From Mesorhizobium sophorae (lineage in GTDB: Bacteria; Pseudomonadota; Alphaproteobacteria; Rhizobiales; Rhizobiaceae), in NCBI RefSeq assembly GCF_002270415.1, contig NZ_NNRI01000022.1, positions 496,001 to 560,000 on the forward strand: a stretch of 64,000 nt of DNA, read 5' to 3'. Every line of letters starts with the position of its first letter. Positions within the stretch are counted from its first letter, which is position 1. Under the pieces are notes generated by a model. The model made no database searches and was not told the DNA's origin. It worked only from the letters and a program-made list of their open reading frames with translations. The position numbers and the translations under genes were made by a program. Of the stretch, positions 1 through 7,481 are shown piece after piece.

Positions 1-106
1 CCGTGATCAGGATGCCGCCCAATGGCCGCCCCAATCGCGTGAGAGCGTCGCAACAGGATCGGGCCCCGGCGGTGTTCAATCCGGGAGGAGCTTGGGGGAG
101 AGGACC

Positions 107-436
107 ATGAAAACCATTCTGCTTGCCGCCTGCCTGACGCTGGTGGCCGCCGAGGCGCAGGCGATCTCACGCTATGATCCGACGCGTATGAGCTGCGGGC
201 GTGTGCAGTCGACGATCGCGCGGCAGGGCGCCGTAATCCTGCGTTACCAGTCGACGCGGGTACCCGGCCTGCCGCTCTATGACCGCTATGTGCAGAGCGA
301 GCAGTTCTGCACCATGGGCGAGGTGAGAGCACGCGCCTACGTGCCGAGCGCCGACACCAGGTCCTGTCCGGTCTATACCTGCAAGCGGCCGGACTATGAT
401 CGGCATTTCCGCCGGCGCTTCTTCCACAACGACTAG
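107..436 (+). CDS. Small exported protein of unknown function
   Basis: The 109-residue product starts with a basic Lys and a hydrophobic run (TILLAACLTLVAA) ending in AEAQA, a good type I signal peptide, so the mature protein is probably periplasmic. Four cysteines follow (in SCGRV, FCTMG, SCPVYTC), including a CPVYTC pair, which suggests disulfides. An in-frame ATG lies 15 bases upstream at 92, but the ATG at 107 directly precedes the signal peptide and has a GGGGGAGAGG ribosome site just before it. I do not recognise a named family. Coding call is fairly safe; function is unknown. Confidence 0.7.
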   Translation: MKTILLAACLTLVAAEAQAISRYDPTRMSCGRVQSTIARQGAVILRYQSTRVPGLPLYDRYVQSEQFCTMGEVRARAYVPSADTRSCPVYTCKRPDYDRHFRRRFFHND

Positions 437-481
437 GCGCCTCGTTGGCGCTTGTCTTGTCGCCTCTTGGGCACGCCTGGT

Positions 482-1051
482 TCAGAATCCGAAGGAAACC
501 TGCGCTGGTGGCGGCGGGCCGACGCGCACGCCTTCCATGGCCAGCATCTTCTCCTTGGTGTTCGAGCCGCCGGGCGCCGAGAAGCCGCCGATCTTGCCGC
601 CGGCGGCAAGGATGCGATGACAGGGAATGACCAGCGGCACCGGATTGGCGCCAAGGGCAGCACCGGTTTCGCGTGGCAGACCGCCATGGCCGGCGCGTTT
701 GGCCAGCTCGCCATAGGTGGTGGTTTCGCCGTAGCCGAGCTTCCGCGCCGCGTCGTAGATGGCAAGGCGGAAGTCGTCGACGCCGTCGAGATCGACCGGT
801 ACGCCGGTGAAGTCGACATCCTCGCCGGCCGCATAGGCCTTGATCGAGGCGATCAGGTCGACGGCCCATGGCGGCTGGGCGGTGGAGGCGGAAACGCCGG
901 CATGGCGCATCAGCCGCCGTTCCACCGCCTCGCGGCTGCGTTCAGGCAGGCAGAGCCGGATCAGGCCCTTTTCGCTCCAGGCGATGCCCATGAAGCCGAT
1001 CACTGTTTCTAACACTGCGTGGCCGGCTGTGATCGAAGATGTCGTTTCCAT
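482..1051 (-). CDS. ogt: Methylated-DNA--protein-cysteine methyltransferase
   Basis: A 189-residue O6-methylguanine/O4-methylthymine DNA repair protein that transfers the alkyl group irreversibly to its own cysteine. The active-site motif IPCHR is present with Cys144, followed by the usual GKIGGFSAPGG stretch; the upstream YGETTTYGELA segment is the helix-turn-helix that inserts into DNA. The reading frame is open for another 108 codons upstream, but that extension has no family resemblance, and METTSS at 1051 gives the normal single-domain length. It is transcribed convergently with the small exported protein upstream. Confidence 0.93.
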   Translation of the reverse strand: METTSSITAGHAVLETVIGFMGIAWSEKGLIRLCLPERSREAVERRLMRHAGVSASTAQPPWAVDLIASIKAYAAGEDVDFTGVPVDLDGVDDFRLAIYDAARKLGYGETTTYGELAKRAGHGGLPRETGAALGANPVPLVIPCHRILAAGGKIGGFSAPGGSNTKEKMLAMEGVRVGPPPPAQVSFGF

Positions 1052-1232
1052 GATGCGTTCCTTTCCGCAAAGTGGCGAAATCCGGCATTCGTCCCGGTAC
1101 ATATCCAGAACAATATGGCATCCCGGCCAGAGTCTCGCCACCCGAAAACCACCTGAGGGCCCCGATTGCCGGTCGTGAATCGCTGGTGTAAGGAATTTCT
1201 TAATAACCCGACAAATCGGACCCGAGCGCGGC

Positions 1233-2165
1233 TTGCCAGCAAAACACACTCTTATCGCGATCGGCGTGATCCTGGCTACCGCCGGCATCAGCGGTTGCAC
1301 GTCGACCTCGCAGATGAAATCCGCGCCTGCCCTGACCGAAACCGCGACTGCCGCCGGCGCTGACGCCGGCTTCACGATACCGCTGCCGGAGACGGTTTCG
1401 GTGCTGCCGGAATCATCGGGAATCGCACCCGTTCAGACGGCTGAATCGACGTCCGGCCCAGCCACGCCGGCACCCGATGCCGCCGTCCAGTCGGCTGCCG
1501 CGACCGCCGCCTTTGCCGGCTCGACCCCGGCAGCGCCGGCGGTACCTGCCATCATGACCGCCAATGCCTGGCAAGCGCCGCCGCCGGCGACCGCAGGCGA
1601 GCCCGTCAAGACGGCCGAGACCTATACGACCGCCGGGCTCGTAATGCCCGCGACCGCCAAGGGCGACCGGAAGGTCGTGCCAGGCGTCCAGCAGGTCGCC
1701 TATATGGTGCCGCAGAACCCGGCTGCCCTCGTCCAGTTCCCGATGGCACCCGCGGAAGAAGAGCACGCGCCAGGCGTGCGTGGCGACGTCGAGCGTCTGA
1801 TCGAGAAATACGCCGCCCTCTATCAGGTGCCGGTCGATCTGGTGCGCCATGTCGTCAACCGCGAGAGCACCTTCAACCCGAAAGCCTACAACAATGGCCA
1901 TTGGGGGCTGATGCAGATCAAGCACGCGACGGCGCGCGGCATGGGCTATGACGGACCGGCCAAGGGCCTGTTCGACGCCGAGACCAATTTGAAATACGCA
2001 GTCAAATATCTGCGTGGCGCCTGGCTGGTGTCCGGGGGCAACGCCAAGCGGGCCGACTGGCTCTACCAGACCGGCTACTATTTCGATGCCAAGCGCAAGG
2101 GCCTGCTCGAGGCGACCGGGCTTGGCCGTGACCGCCAGCGCAGCCGCCTGCAGCCCGACGCCTGA
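1233..2165 (+). CDS. Lytic transglycosylase, SLT-domain lipoprotein
   Basis: The 310-residue product begins with a lipoprotein signal (hydrophobic IAIGVILATA, lipobox ISGC with Cys near residue 22). A long Ala/Pro/Thr-rich linker to about residue 180 is followed by a goose-lysozyme-type SLT domain: the catalytic Glu is Glu211 in VVNRESTFNP, then GLMQIKHATA and the ETNLKYAVKYL helix. Such enzymes cleave the MurNAc-GlcNAc bond of peptidoglycan from the outer membrane. The start is a TTG at 1233, chosen because it just precedes the signal sequence; no strong ribosome site is visible. The next gene starts six bases after the stop, so they may be co-transcribed. Confidence 0.87.
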   Translation: MPAKHTLIAIGVILATAGISGCTSTSQMKSAPALTETATAAGADAGFTIPLPETVSVLPESSGIAPVQTAESTSGPATPAPDAAVQSAAATAAFAGSTPAAPAVPAIMTANAWQAPPPATAGEPVKTAETYTTAGLVMPATAKGDRKVVPGVQQVAYMVPQNPAALVQFPMAPAEEEHAPGVRGDVERLIEKYAALYQVPVDLVRHVVNRESTFNPKAYNNGHWGLMQIKHATARGMGYDGPAKGLFDAETNLKYAVKYLRGAWLVSGGNAKRADWLYQTGYYFDAKRKGLLEATGLGRDRQRSRLQPDA

Positions 2166-2170
2166 GCGCG

Positions 2171-2659
2171 ATGCCTGAACCGCGGCCGCCGGCCCTGAAC
2201 GATATCCGGCTGCGCAAGATCCTCGACGAGACGCTGGTTCCCGCGCACTGGCCGGAAGGCTTTGTGATGCGCTGCTTCGAGCCCGGTGATGCGCCGGCCC
2301 TGCATGCGCTGTTGACCGACGTGTTCGACGACGGTGCCGATGGCCCGTTCGACGAGTGGTGGCCGCGTATATCAGGCGATCCCGAATTCGACCCGGCGCT
2401 GTGTTTCCTCGTCATCGATGCCAAGGGCCGGCTGGCGGCGGCGGCGCTGTGTTGGACACGCGCCTTCGTCAAGGACCTCGCCGTCCATCCCGAGGCGCGC
2501 GGCAAGGGCATTGCCGAAGCGCTGATGTGGCACGCCTTCGCCACCTTTCGCGCACGCGGCGCTGACTATGTCGACCTGAAGACCAACACCGAAGAGAACG
2601 CCGCCGCAGTGCGGCTCTACGATCGGCTCGGCATGTTCGAGGTCGATTGGTACAGCTGA
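2171..2659 (+). CDS. GNAT-family N-acetyltransferase
   Basis: A 162-residue single-domain acetyltransferase. The acetyl-CoA binding motif A is clear: VKDLAVHPEARGKGIAEALM, with the R-G-K-G pyrophosphate loop near residues 113-116, and the C-terminal AAVRLYDRLGMFEV strand-helix follows the fold. The substrate cannot be read from the sequence. It begins five bases after the lytic transglycosylase stop codon, so the two are probably one transcript, though the functions have no obvious link. Confidence 0.88.
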   Translation: MPEPRPPALNDIRLRKILDETLVPAHWPEGFVMRCFEPGDAPALHALLTDVFDDGADGPFDEWWPRISGDPEFDPALCFLVIDAKGRLAAAALCWTRAFVKDLAVHPEARGKGIAEALMWHAFATFRARGADYVDLKTNTEENAAAVRLYDRLGMFEVDWYS

Positions 2660-2668
2660 GCGGGGCGC

Positions 2669-3013
2669 TCAGATGTCCGGCGCATTGCCGATCTTCCGCT
2701 TGAGGTCCAGCGCCCAGGCGCGCCCCTCGTCGCCGCCCCACAGCAGCCAGGCGATGTAGCCGGCCGACGGGTTTTGCTCGTTGCCGTAGTTCCTGCCGCG
2801 CTTGTCGACCTCGTGGCGGGCGAAATAGCTGACCATGCGGCGGATGGTGGAGGGCGCGAGCTTTTCCCGGTTCTTCAGTTCGGTGGCGCGGGCCACGCCG
2901 ATCTCGGTGCCGCCACGGCCGAATTCGCCGCGCAGGCGCAGCCCCTTGGCGGCATTGTCGGCCACCACTTGCGGGCAGCGCAGGTCGATCTCGTCGCCAT
3001 CGTCGTTGTGCAT
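2669..3013 (-). CDS. Small conserved hypothetical protein, phage-like motif
   Basis: A 114-residue soluble protein. Its centre (KNREKLAPSTIRRMVSYFARHEVDKRG) and C-terminal part (PSAGYIAWLLWGGDEGRAWA) resemble a short domain that I recall from hypothetical proteins of rhizobia and from prophage genes, but I cannot assign a function. It sits alone between two plus-strand genes and ends nine bases after the GNAT gene. Strong amino-acid patterning and normal local base composition support it as a real gene. Confidence 0.6.
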   Translation of the reverse strand: MHNDDGDEIDLRCPQVVADNAAKGLRLRGEFGRGGTEIGVARATELKNREKLAPSTIRRMVSYFARHEVDKRGRNYGNEQNPSAGYIAWLLWGGDEGRAWALDLKRKIGNAPDI

Positions 3014-3193
3014 TTTGTCCCCCGGACTGCTGGCTTATCCTGTGGGGAGAATGCTGGGAAGAGAGCGAGGTTCCGCTGCAAGGAATCGCCCGAGCTCTGC
3101 GCAAAAAAATGTCGGCACCGATGGCCGCCAAACGTCCTTGGGTCGCAGAGCAACCGCGCCGGGACGCCGGCGCCGCGACCGAAGGAGCCGATC

Positions 3194-3937
3194 ATGATCA
3201 CCTTTCCCAACGAATCCGCCAAATACCGCACCGCCCGCGAAAAACTGCTGCAGAAGGAAATCGGGCTGCGCCGCGCCATGGAAGAGGTTGCGGTTGCGCG
3301 GCGCGCGCTGCCGCCCGGTGGGCTGGTGCCGCAGGATTATGTGTTCGACACGCTCGGACCGGACGGCAAGCCCGCGAAGGTAAAACTCTCGGAGCTGTTT
3401 GCGCCCGGCAAGGATTCCCTCATCCTCTACAACATGATGTTTCCCCGCCACCCGCGCGAGACGCGCGACGTGGCGACCAGCGGCGGCACGGCGAAGCTCG
3501 CGCGGCCGGACCAGCCATGCCCGTCCTGCACGGCGCTGCTCGACCAGTTCGACGGCGCGGTCGGTCATCTCGAGGCCGCCGGTTTCACTTTCGCCGTGGT
3601 GGCGAAAACCGCGCTCGAAAACCTGGTCACGCTCGGCCGCGACCGCGGCTGGCGCAACATGCGGCTGGTGTCTTCGGCCAACAACGGCTTCAAGCGCGAC
3701 TACAATGCGGAGGCGGCCGATGGCGCACAGTCGCCGCTGCTGTCGGTGTTCCATCGCGACGCCGACGGCATCCGCCATTTCTGGAGTTCCGAACTGGATT
3801 TCGCGCCAACGGACCCAGGCCAGGATCCGCGTGGCGTCGGCACCTGCGAGCCGCTGTGGAACCTGATGGATTTCACGCCCGAGGGCCGGCCGAACTGGAA
3901 CGAGCAGCTGCAATATGGCGAGGCTTGTTGTCACTAG
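3194..3937 (+). CDS. DUF899-family thioredoxin-fold protein
   Basis: The 247-residue protein matches the DUF899 family, thioredoxin-fold proteins of uncertain reaction. Typical features are the N-terminal EYR/KYRTAREKLLQKE segment, LILYNMMFPR, the PCPSCTALLDQFDGAV motif with a CxxC-like pair, and the C-terminal WNLMDFTPEGR. The ATG at 3194 was chosen over earlier in-frame starts because GAAGGAG lies seven bases upstream and the family begins here. It appears monocistronic and is followed by a long inverted repeat. Confidence 0.85.
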   Translation: MITFPNESAKYRTAREKLLQKEIGLRRAMEEVAVARRALPPGGLVPQDYVFDTLGPDGKPAKVKLSELFAPGKDSLILYNMMFPRHPRETRDVATSGGTAKLARPDQPCPSCTALLDQFDGAVGHLEAAGFTFAVVAKTALENLVTLGRDRGWRNMRLVSSANNGFKRDYNAEAADGAQSPLLSVFHRDADGIRHFWSSELDFAPTDPGQDPRGVGTCEPLWNLMDFTPEGRPNWNEQLQYGEACCH

Positions 3938-3994
3938 GAGGGCCTTGCCTTCTAGGCGTCGCCGAGTTGGAGGACGCCTTATCCGAAGATCAGC

Positions 3995-4170
3995 GCTCTA
4001 CGGCGCCCCCCTCTGTCCTGCCGGACATCTCCCCCACAAGGAGGGAGATTGGCAGCTGTGGCGCCGGCCCTCTTCTTGCAACGTTGAAAATTGGCGAAAG
4101 CGGGCGCGACATCCGATCTCCCCCCTCGTGGGGGAGATGTCCGGCAGGACAGAGGGGGGCGCCGTAGAGC
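3995..4170. repeat. Large intergenic inverted repeat, family A
   Basis: Arms 3995-4050 and 4115-4170 (56 bases each) are inverted copies. The outer 43 bases match exactly, from GCTCTACGGCGCC through GGACATCTCCCCCAC, with a few mismatches near the loop. The 64-base loop is unique. The RNA would fold into a very long hairpin between the DUF899 and cupin genes. It belongs to the GC-rich mobile palindromes scattered between rhizobial genes and may also stop transcription; no coding potential is seen. Confidence 0.85.
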
Positions 4171-4236
4171 ACCACGGCAGGCGCTTCATTGCTCGGCGAT
4201 AAACTACAATGTCGGCACAAACCGGGATAGCATTCC

Positions 4237-4701
4237 ATGCCCAAGATCGACCTGTCAGCCGTGCCCATCCGCAAAGGCTCCGGCTACCCCGCGCCTTTCG
4301 ATCAACCCTGTGCCGATCGCACGCGGCGGCGGCTGGGCGATGCGGGCGGGCTCACCGATTTCGGCGTCAACCTGATGACCTTGCCGCCCGGCGGCTGGTC
4401 CAGCCAGCGCCACTGGCACAGCCATGAGGACGAGTTCGTCACCGTGCTGGAAGGCGAACTCACGCTGGTCGAGGACGGCGGCGAGACGCTGCTCAAGGCA
4501 GGCGACTGCGCGACCTTTGCCAAAAACAGCGGCAACGGCCATCACCTGATCAACCGGTCGTCCACCACGGCGCTCTATCTGGAGGTCGGCTCGCGCGACC
4601 CGGACGATGTCATCACCTGTTCCGACATCGACATGATGAGCCCGAGCTCCGACGGACGTTTCCTGCACAAGGACGGTAGGCGGTATCCGGGGCAGGGGTA
4701 G
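4237..4701 (+). CDS. Cupin-domain protein
   Basis: A 154-residue single cupin barrel. Cupin motif 1 is visible as RHWHSHEDEFVTVLEGELTLV (metal ligands His-x-His and Glu, then G), and motif 2 as AGDCATFAKNSGNGHHLIN with the late His. These residues normally hold Fe, Mn or Zn. The reaction is not predictable from the sequence; relatives include sugar isomerases, dioxygenases and storage-type proteins. It lies directly upstream of the duplicated RidA genes on the same strand, 74 bases before the first. Confidence 0.82.
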   Translation: MPKIDLSAVPIRKGSGYPAPFDQPCADRTRRRLGDAGGLTDFGVNLMTLPPGGWSSQRHWHSHEDEFVTVLEGELTLVEDGGETLLKAGDCATFAKNSGNGHHLINRSSTTALYLEVGSRDPDDVITCSDIDMMSPSSDGRFLHKDGRRYPGQG

Positions 4702-4775
4702 CCCTGGACCATGCATCCGCGCTGGCGTTCACCGGGCGGCGCGATAAGCTCCCGGCAAACCCAGGGAGGATTGCC

Positions 4776-5168
4776 GTGAAGAAAGAAATCATCGAAGTGC
4801 CGGTGCTGTCGGCAGCGGTGCGTGCCTTGGGCGTGCCGCTGTCGCTGGTGACCAAAGCCGCCGGGCTGGTCTTCGTGTCCGGCACGCCGCCGCTCGATAT
4901 CTTGACCGGCAGACTGGTCAAGGGCGACATCGAAGCGCAGACCGAAGCATCGCTGAAGGCGCTGAAGCATTGCCTGGAAGCGGCCGGCACTTCGCTGGAC
5001 AACGTGGTGATGGTGCGCATCTACGCCGTCAATTCCGGCTTCTACAACGCCATCAACCGGGTCTATGCGAGGCATTTTCCCGAGAATCCGCCGTCGCGGA
5101 CCTTCGTGCCGGTGGCGTCATGGCCGATGGAGTTCGATATCGAGATCGAATGTGTGGCGGTGGGCTGA
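4776..5168 (+). CDS. RidA/YjgF-family protein, first tandem copy
   Basis: A 130-residue RidA-type protein; the family forms trimers that hydrolyse reactive enamine/imine intermediates from PLP enzymes, or have related deaminase roles. Supporting features are VFVSGTPPLD near residue 30, the TEASLKALKHCLEAAG helix, NVVMVRIYAV and the C-terminal PPSRTFVPVASWP segment, whose Arg corresponds to the substrate-binding Arg of active RidA. The start is GTG at 4776 with GGGAGGA upstream. Whether it is a true RidA or another Rid subgroup cannot be settled here. Confidence 0.88.
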   Translation: MKKEIIEVPVLSAAVRALGVPLSLVTKAAGLVFVSGTPPLDILTGRLVKGDIEAQTEASLKALKHCLEAAGTSLDNVVMVRIYAVNSGFYNAINRVYARHFPENPPSRTFVPVASWPMEFDIEIECVAVG

Positions 5169-5251
5169 GCCGAGCGGCTCTGGACCATGCGTCCGCGCTG
5201 GCGTTCGCCGGGTGGCGCGATAAGCTCCCGGCAAACCCAGGGAGGATTGCC

Positions 5252-5644
5252 GTGAAGAAGGAAGTCATCGAGGTGCCGGTCATGTCGGCCAAGGTGCGGG
5301 CGCTTGGCCTGCCCTGTTCGACAGCGGTGAGGGCCAACGGCTTCGTGTTCATCTCGGCGACGCCGCCGGTGGACATGGTGACCGGCGAGATGGTGCGCGG
5401 CGACATCGAAACGCAGACCGAGGCGTCGCTGAAAGCGCTGAAACATTGCCTGGAAGCGGCCGGCACCTCGCTGGACAATGTGGTGATGGTGCGCATCTAC
5501 GCCGTCAATTCCGGCTTCTACAACGCCATCAACCGGGTCTATGCGAAGTATTTTTCGACCAACCCGCCGGCGCGCAGCTTCGTGCCTGTGGCGTCATGGC
5601 CGATGGAGTTTGACATCGAGATTGAGTGTGTGGCTGTGGCGTGA
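5252..5644 (+). CDS. RidA/YjgF-family protein, second tandem copy
   Basis: The second copy has the same length, the same GTG start and ribosome site, and the same conserved segments, with PPARSFVPVASWP retaining the key Arg. It differs from the first copy mainly at residues 10-45 (for example PVMSAKVRALGLPCS and VFISATPPVD), the part that lines the active site between subunits, so the copies may have different substrates. It ends two bases before the left end of the IS block. Confidence 0.88.
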   Translation: MKKEVIEVPVMSAKVRALGLPCSTAVRANGFVFISATPPVDMVTGEMVRGDIETQTEASLKALKHCLEAAGTSLDNVVMVRIYAVNSGFYNAINRVYAKYFSTNPPARSFVPVASWPMEFDIEIECVAVA

Positions 5645-5650
5645 GACTAG

Positions 5651-7329
5651 TCTAGTTTCCGTCCATAAACCTGCGTTTTTTACAGCGTTTACAATCGCTT
5701 ATCCTCGGTTGGCAGAGCATTTGAAGGCATGCGACGGAACTACCGGCGCTGGTTTGGTCAGAGCGGTGCTACGAGCGCGATTAGGCGCACGCCCCGCGAC
5801 CGGATTGGCCGGTGCGGGTGCGACTGCGATGCCTGGTCGGCGTCAGGTCGCTTTGAGGCGAATGAAGAGGACGAGGTTGTAGGCCACGACCGAGGACCAG
5901 ACGTAGGTCTTGAAGTGGTCGAGGCCGCGCCAGGTGCAGCAAGCCAGGCCGTAAGCACGTTTGAGGCAAGAGATGCCAGCTTCGATGCCGGCGCGGAAGT
6001 TGCGTAGCTTGCGATAGACCCACTTGCTTCTGACCATGTCCTCGATCCTGAGGCCGGCTTTCTTGTGGAATGCCATGTCGGAGACGCCCCACGCCTTCGC
6101 TTTAACCAGGTTGTCGCGCGTGGCGAAGCCGCCATCGGCGGCGGCTTGCCGCGGCGCTTGACCATAGATGTCGATGTGGCGTTCCAGCATCGGCAGCAAG
6201 CGGTCGCTGTCGGCCGGGTTGCCTGCTTCGATGACCAGATCGAGGATCATGCCGCTCCTGCCGGAGGTCAGGTTGAGCTTGTGGCCGTATTCGGTGTCGC
6301 GGCTGCCTTTGACGATGATATCGGCATGCGGTTCGAACAGGCTGACCAACTTCTCGCGGGCCGGCACCGGCTCGCCGGCCAGCACGCGCCGCTCGCTCTG
6401 TCTGATGATGCGTTCGATCAGCGGCCGATAGTGACGAACCTGGGCCTGCCACAGTGCGATGGGCGGCGGAGTGCTCGCCTCGGCCAATCGCTCGGTCGCC
6501 TCCTTCAGATAGGCCAAGGTCGCGCGAGTGATTACGATCAGTTCGCGGTAGAGTTGGACGCGATTGGGTCGGCCGCGCGTGAACTGGATCTTGCGGGCGC
6601 GCTTCTTGGCTGCGCGGCAATGATCGCGCCATGATGCGCCAGCGCCGCCGACCAAGCTATCGGCCCGCTTCAGAAGGCGCACCATGACCCGCACGGCATC
6701 CCAAAGCAGGCTACTGTCGCTCGGCTCGTGCATGAGTGCCGAGGTCACGGTGCTGTCCAATCGCACGACCGTGCCGTCTTCGAGCTTCGCCTGCCGAGCG
6801 CCCGACAGGAGTGTCCGATTGACCTGTTCCCAGGTCTCGGGCCTGATCGCGCTGATCGTCTTTTGCAGCACCGACTTCTGCGGACTCCACGACCATGGCA
6901 TCCGCGCAAAGGCACGAAACGAGGCGGAGTCCTCAAGATGGAACGCCAGCTCCTGATAGCTCAGCTGGCGGTATTGCTTGAGCAGCGCACAACGCAACAC
7001 TGCTTCGGCGGGCAACCCTTGCCGTCCAGTGGCCTTGACGCCATCTCGACACAGGTCCCGCGCCACCAGCCCGAGTAGGTCGCGATGCTCATCCAGCCAT
7101 TGCGACATCGCCTTCAGTTCATGGCCGATCTCGTGTGTGGCGAAAAGATCGAATATGCTCGCTTGGACGGTGCGTTCTTGGCGCATTGTCGGCTCCGGCG
7201 GTGGCAGATTGTGCTTTGGAATCAGTGGCATGAAACCAAAGTGTACCTGAAACCGCCGGGCCTTGCTTACGCAAAGCTCCGATTCACGTAATAATATCAA
7301 TATATTGGCGTTTGTGGACGGAAACTAGT
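5651..7329 (-). mobile_element. Insertion sequence, left copy (1679 bases)
   Basis: The ends are near-perfect inverted repeats: TCTAGTTTCCGTCCATAAAC at the left end, and the reverse complement of the right end reads ACTAGTTTCCGTCCACAAAC, differing at two positions. CTAG lies immediately outside both ends. The element encodes one transposase on the minus strand. Because CTAG also occurs just inside each end, the exact boundary could shift by a few bases; with a wider boundary the flanks read as a 9-base repeat CTAGTCTAG. Length and translated product equal those of the copy at 10699. Confidence 0.88.
5843..7186 (-). CDS. DDE transposase of the left IS copy
   Basis: A 447-residue DDE transposase from the chosen ATG at 7186 (MRQERTVQ), which has GGAG eight bases upstream. 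The frame is open to 7300, giving up to 485 residues with alternative starts at 7300 and 7231. An N-terminal region with EVLRCALLKQYR-type helices precedes the catalytic core; VRLDSTVT and AADGGFATRDN carry the likely Asp residues, and GIEAGISCLKRAYGL the Glu. I place it near the IS1182/IS5 or ISNCY groups without certainty. It is intact and identical in translation to the second copy, so recent activity is likely. Confidence 0.88.
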   Translation of the reverse strand: MRQERTVQASIFDLFATHEIGHELKAMSQWLDEHRDLLGLVARDLCRDGVKATGRQGLPAEAVLRCALLKQYRQLSYQELAFHLEDSASFRAFARMPWSWSPQKSVLQKTISAIRPETWEQVNRTLLSGARQAKLEDGTVVRLDSTVTSALMHEPSDSSLLWDAVRVMVRLLKRADSLVGGAGASWRDHCRAAKKRARKIQFTRGRPNRVQLYRELIVITRATLAYLKEATERLAEASTPPPIALWQAQVRHYRPLIERIIRQSERRVLAGEPVPAREKLVSLFEPHADIIVKGSRDTEYGHKLNLTSGRSGMILDLVIEAGNPADSDRLLPMLERHIDIYGQAPRQAAADGGFATRDNLVKAKAWGVSDMAFHKKAGLRIEDMVRSKWVYRKLRNFRAGIEAGISCLKRAYGLACCTWRGLDHFKTYVWSSVVAYNLVLFIRLKAT

Positions 7330-7481
7330 CTAGGCTTCCCCTTCTCTCCCTTGGGGGAAAAGAGGCGTGAGCTAAGTGAAGGCGGATGAGTGTATCGGAC
7401 GGAGCTGGCGGTTGCCGGACTACGAGAAGATGGCAGGGACCACCCTGAGTGGCTAAAACCTGTCTGTTTAATATACGTGAC

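Larger units (their letters stand above)
4704..5644 (+). repeat. Tandem gene duplication with a 476-base period
   Basis: Two units, 4704-5168 and 5180-5644, are offset by exactly 476 bases. Each holds a leader starting CTGGACCATGC, an identical ribosome-binding stretch (CCCAGGGAGGATTGCC) and a 130-codon RidA gene. The roughly 70-base leaders and the 3' two thirds of the genes are almost identical, whereas codons about 5-40 have diverged more. This is the signature of a duplication that carried its own upstream region. Confidence 0.88.

Noticed and set aside
2669..3013. Prophage remnant
   Set aside because: Only one phage-like short gene is seen, with no integrase, structural genes or att sites nearby.
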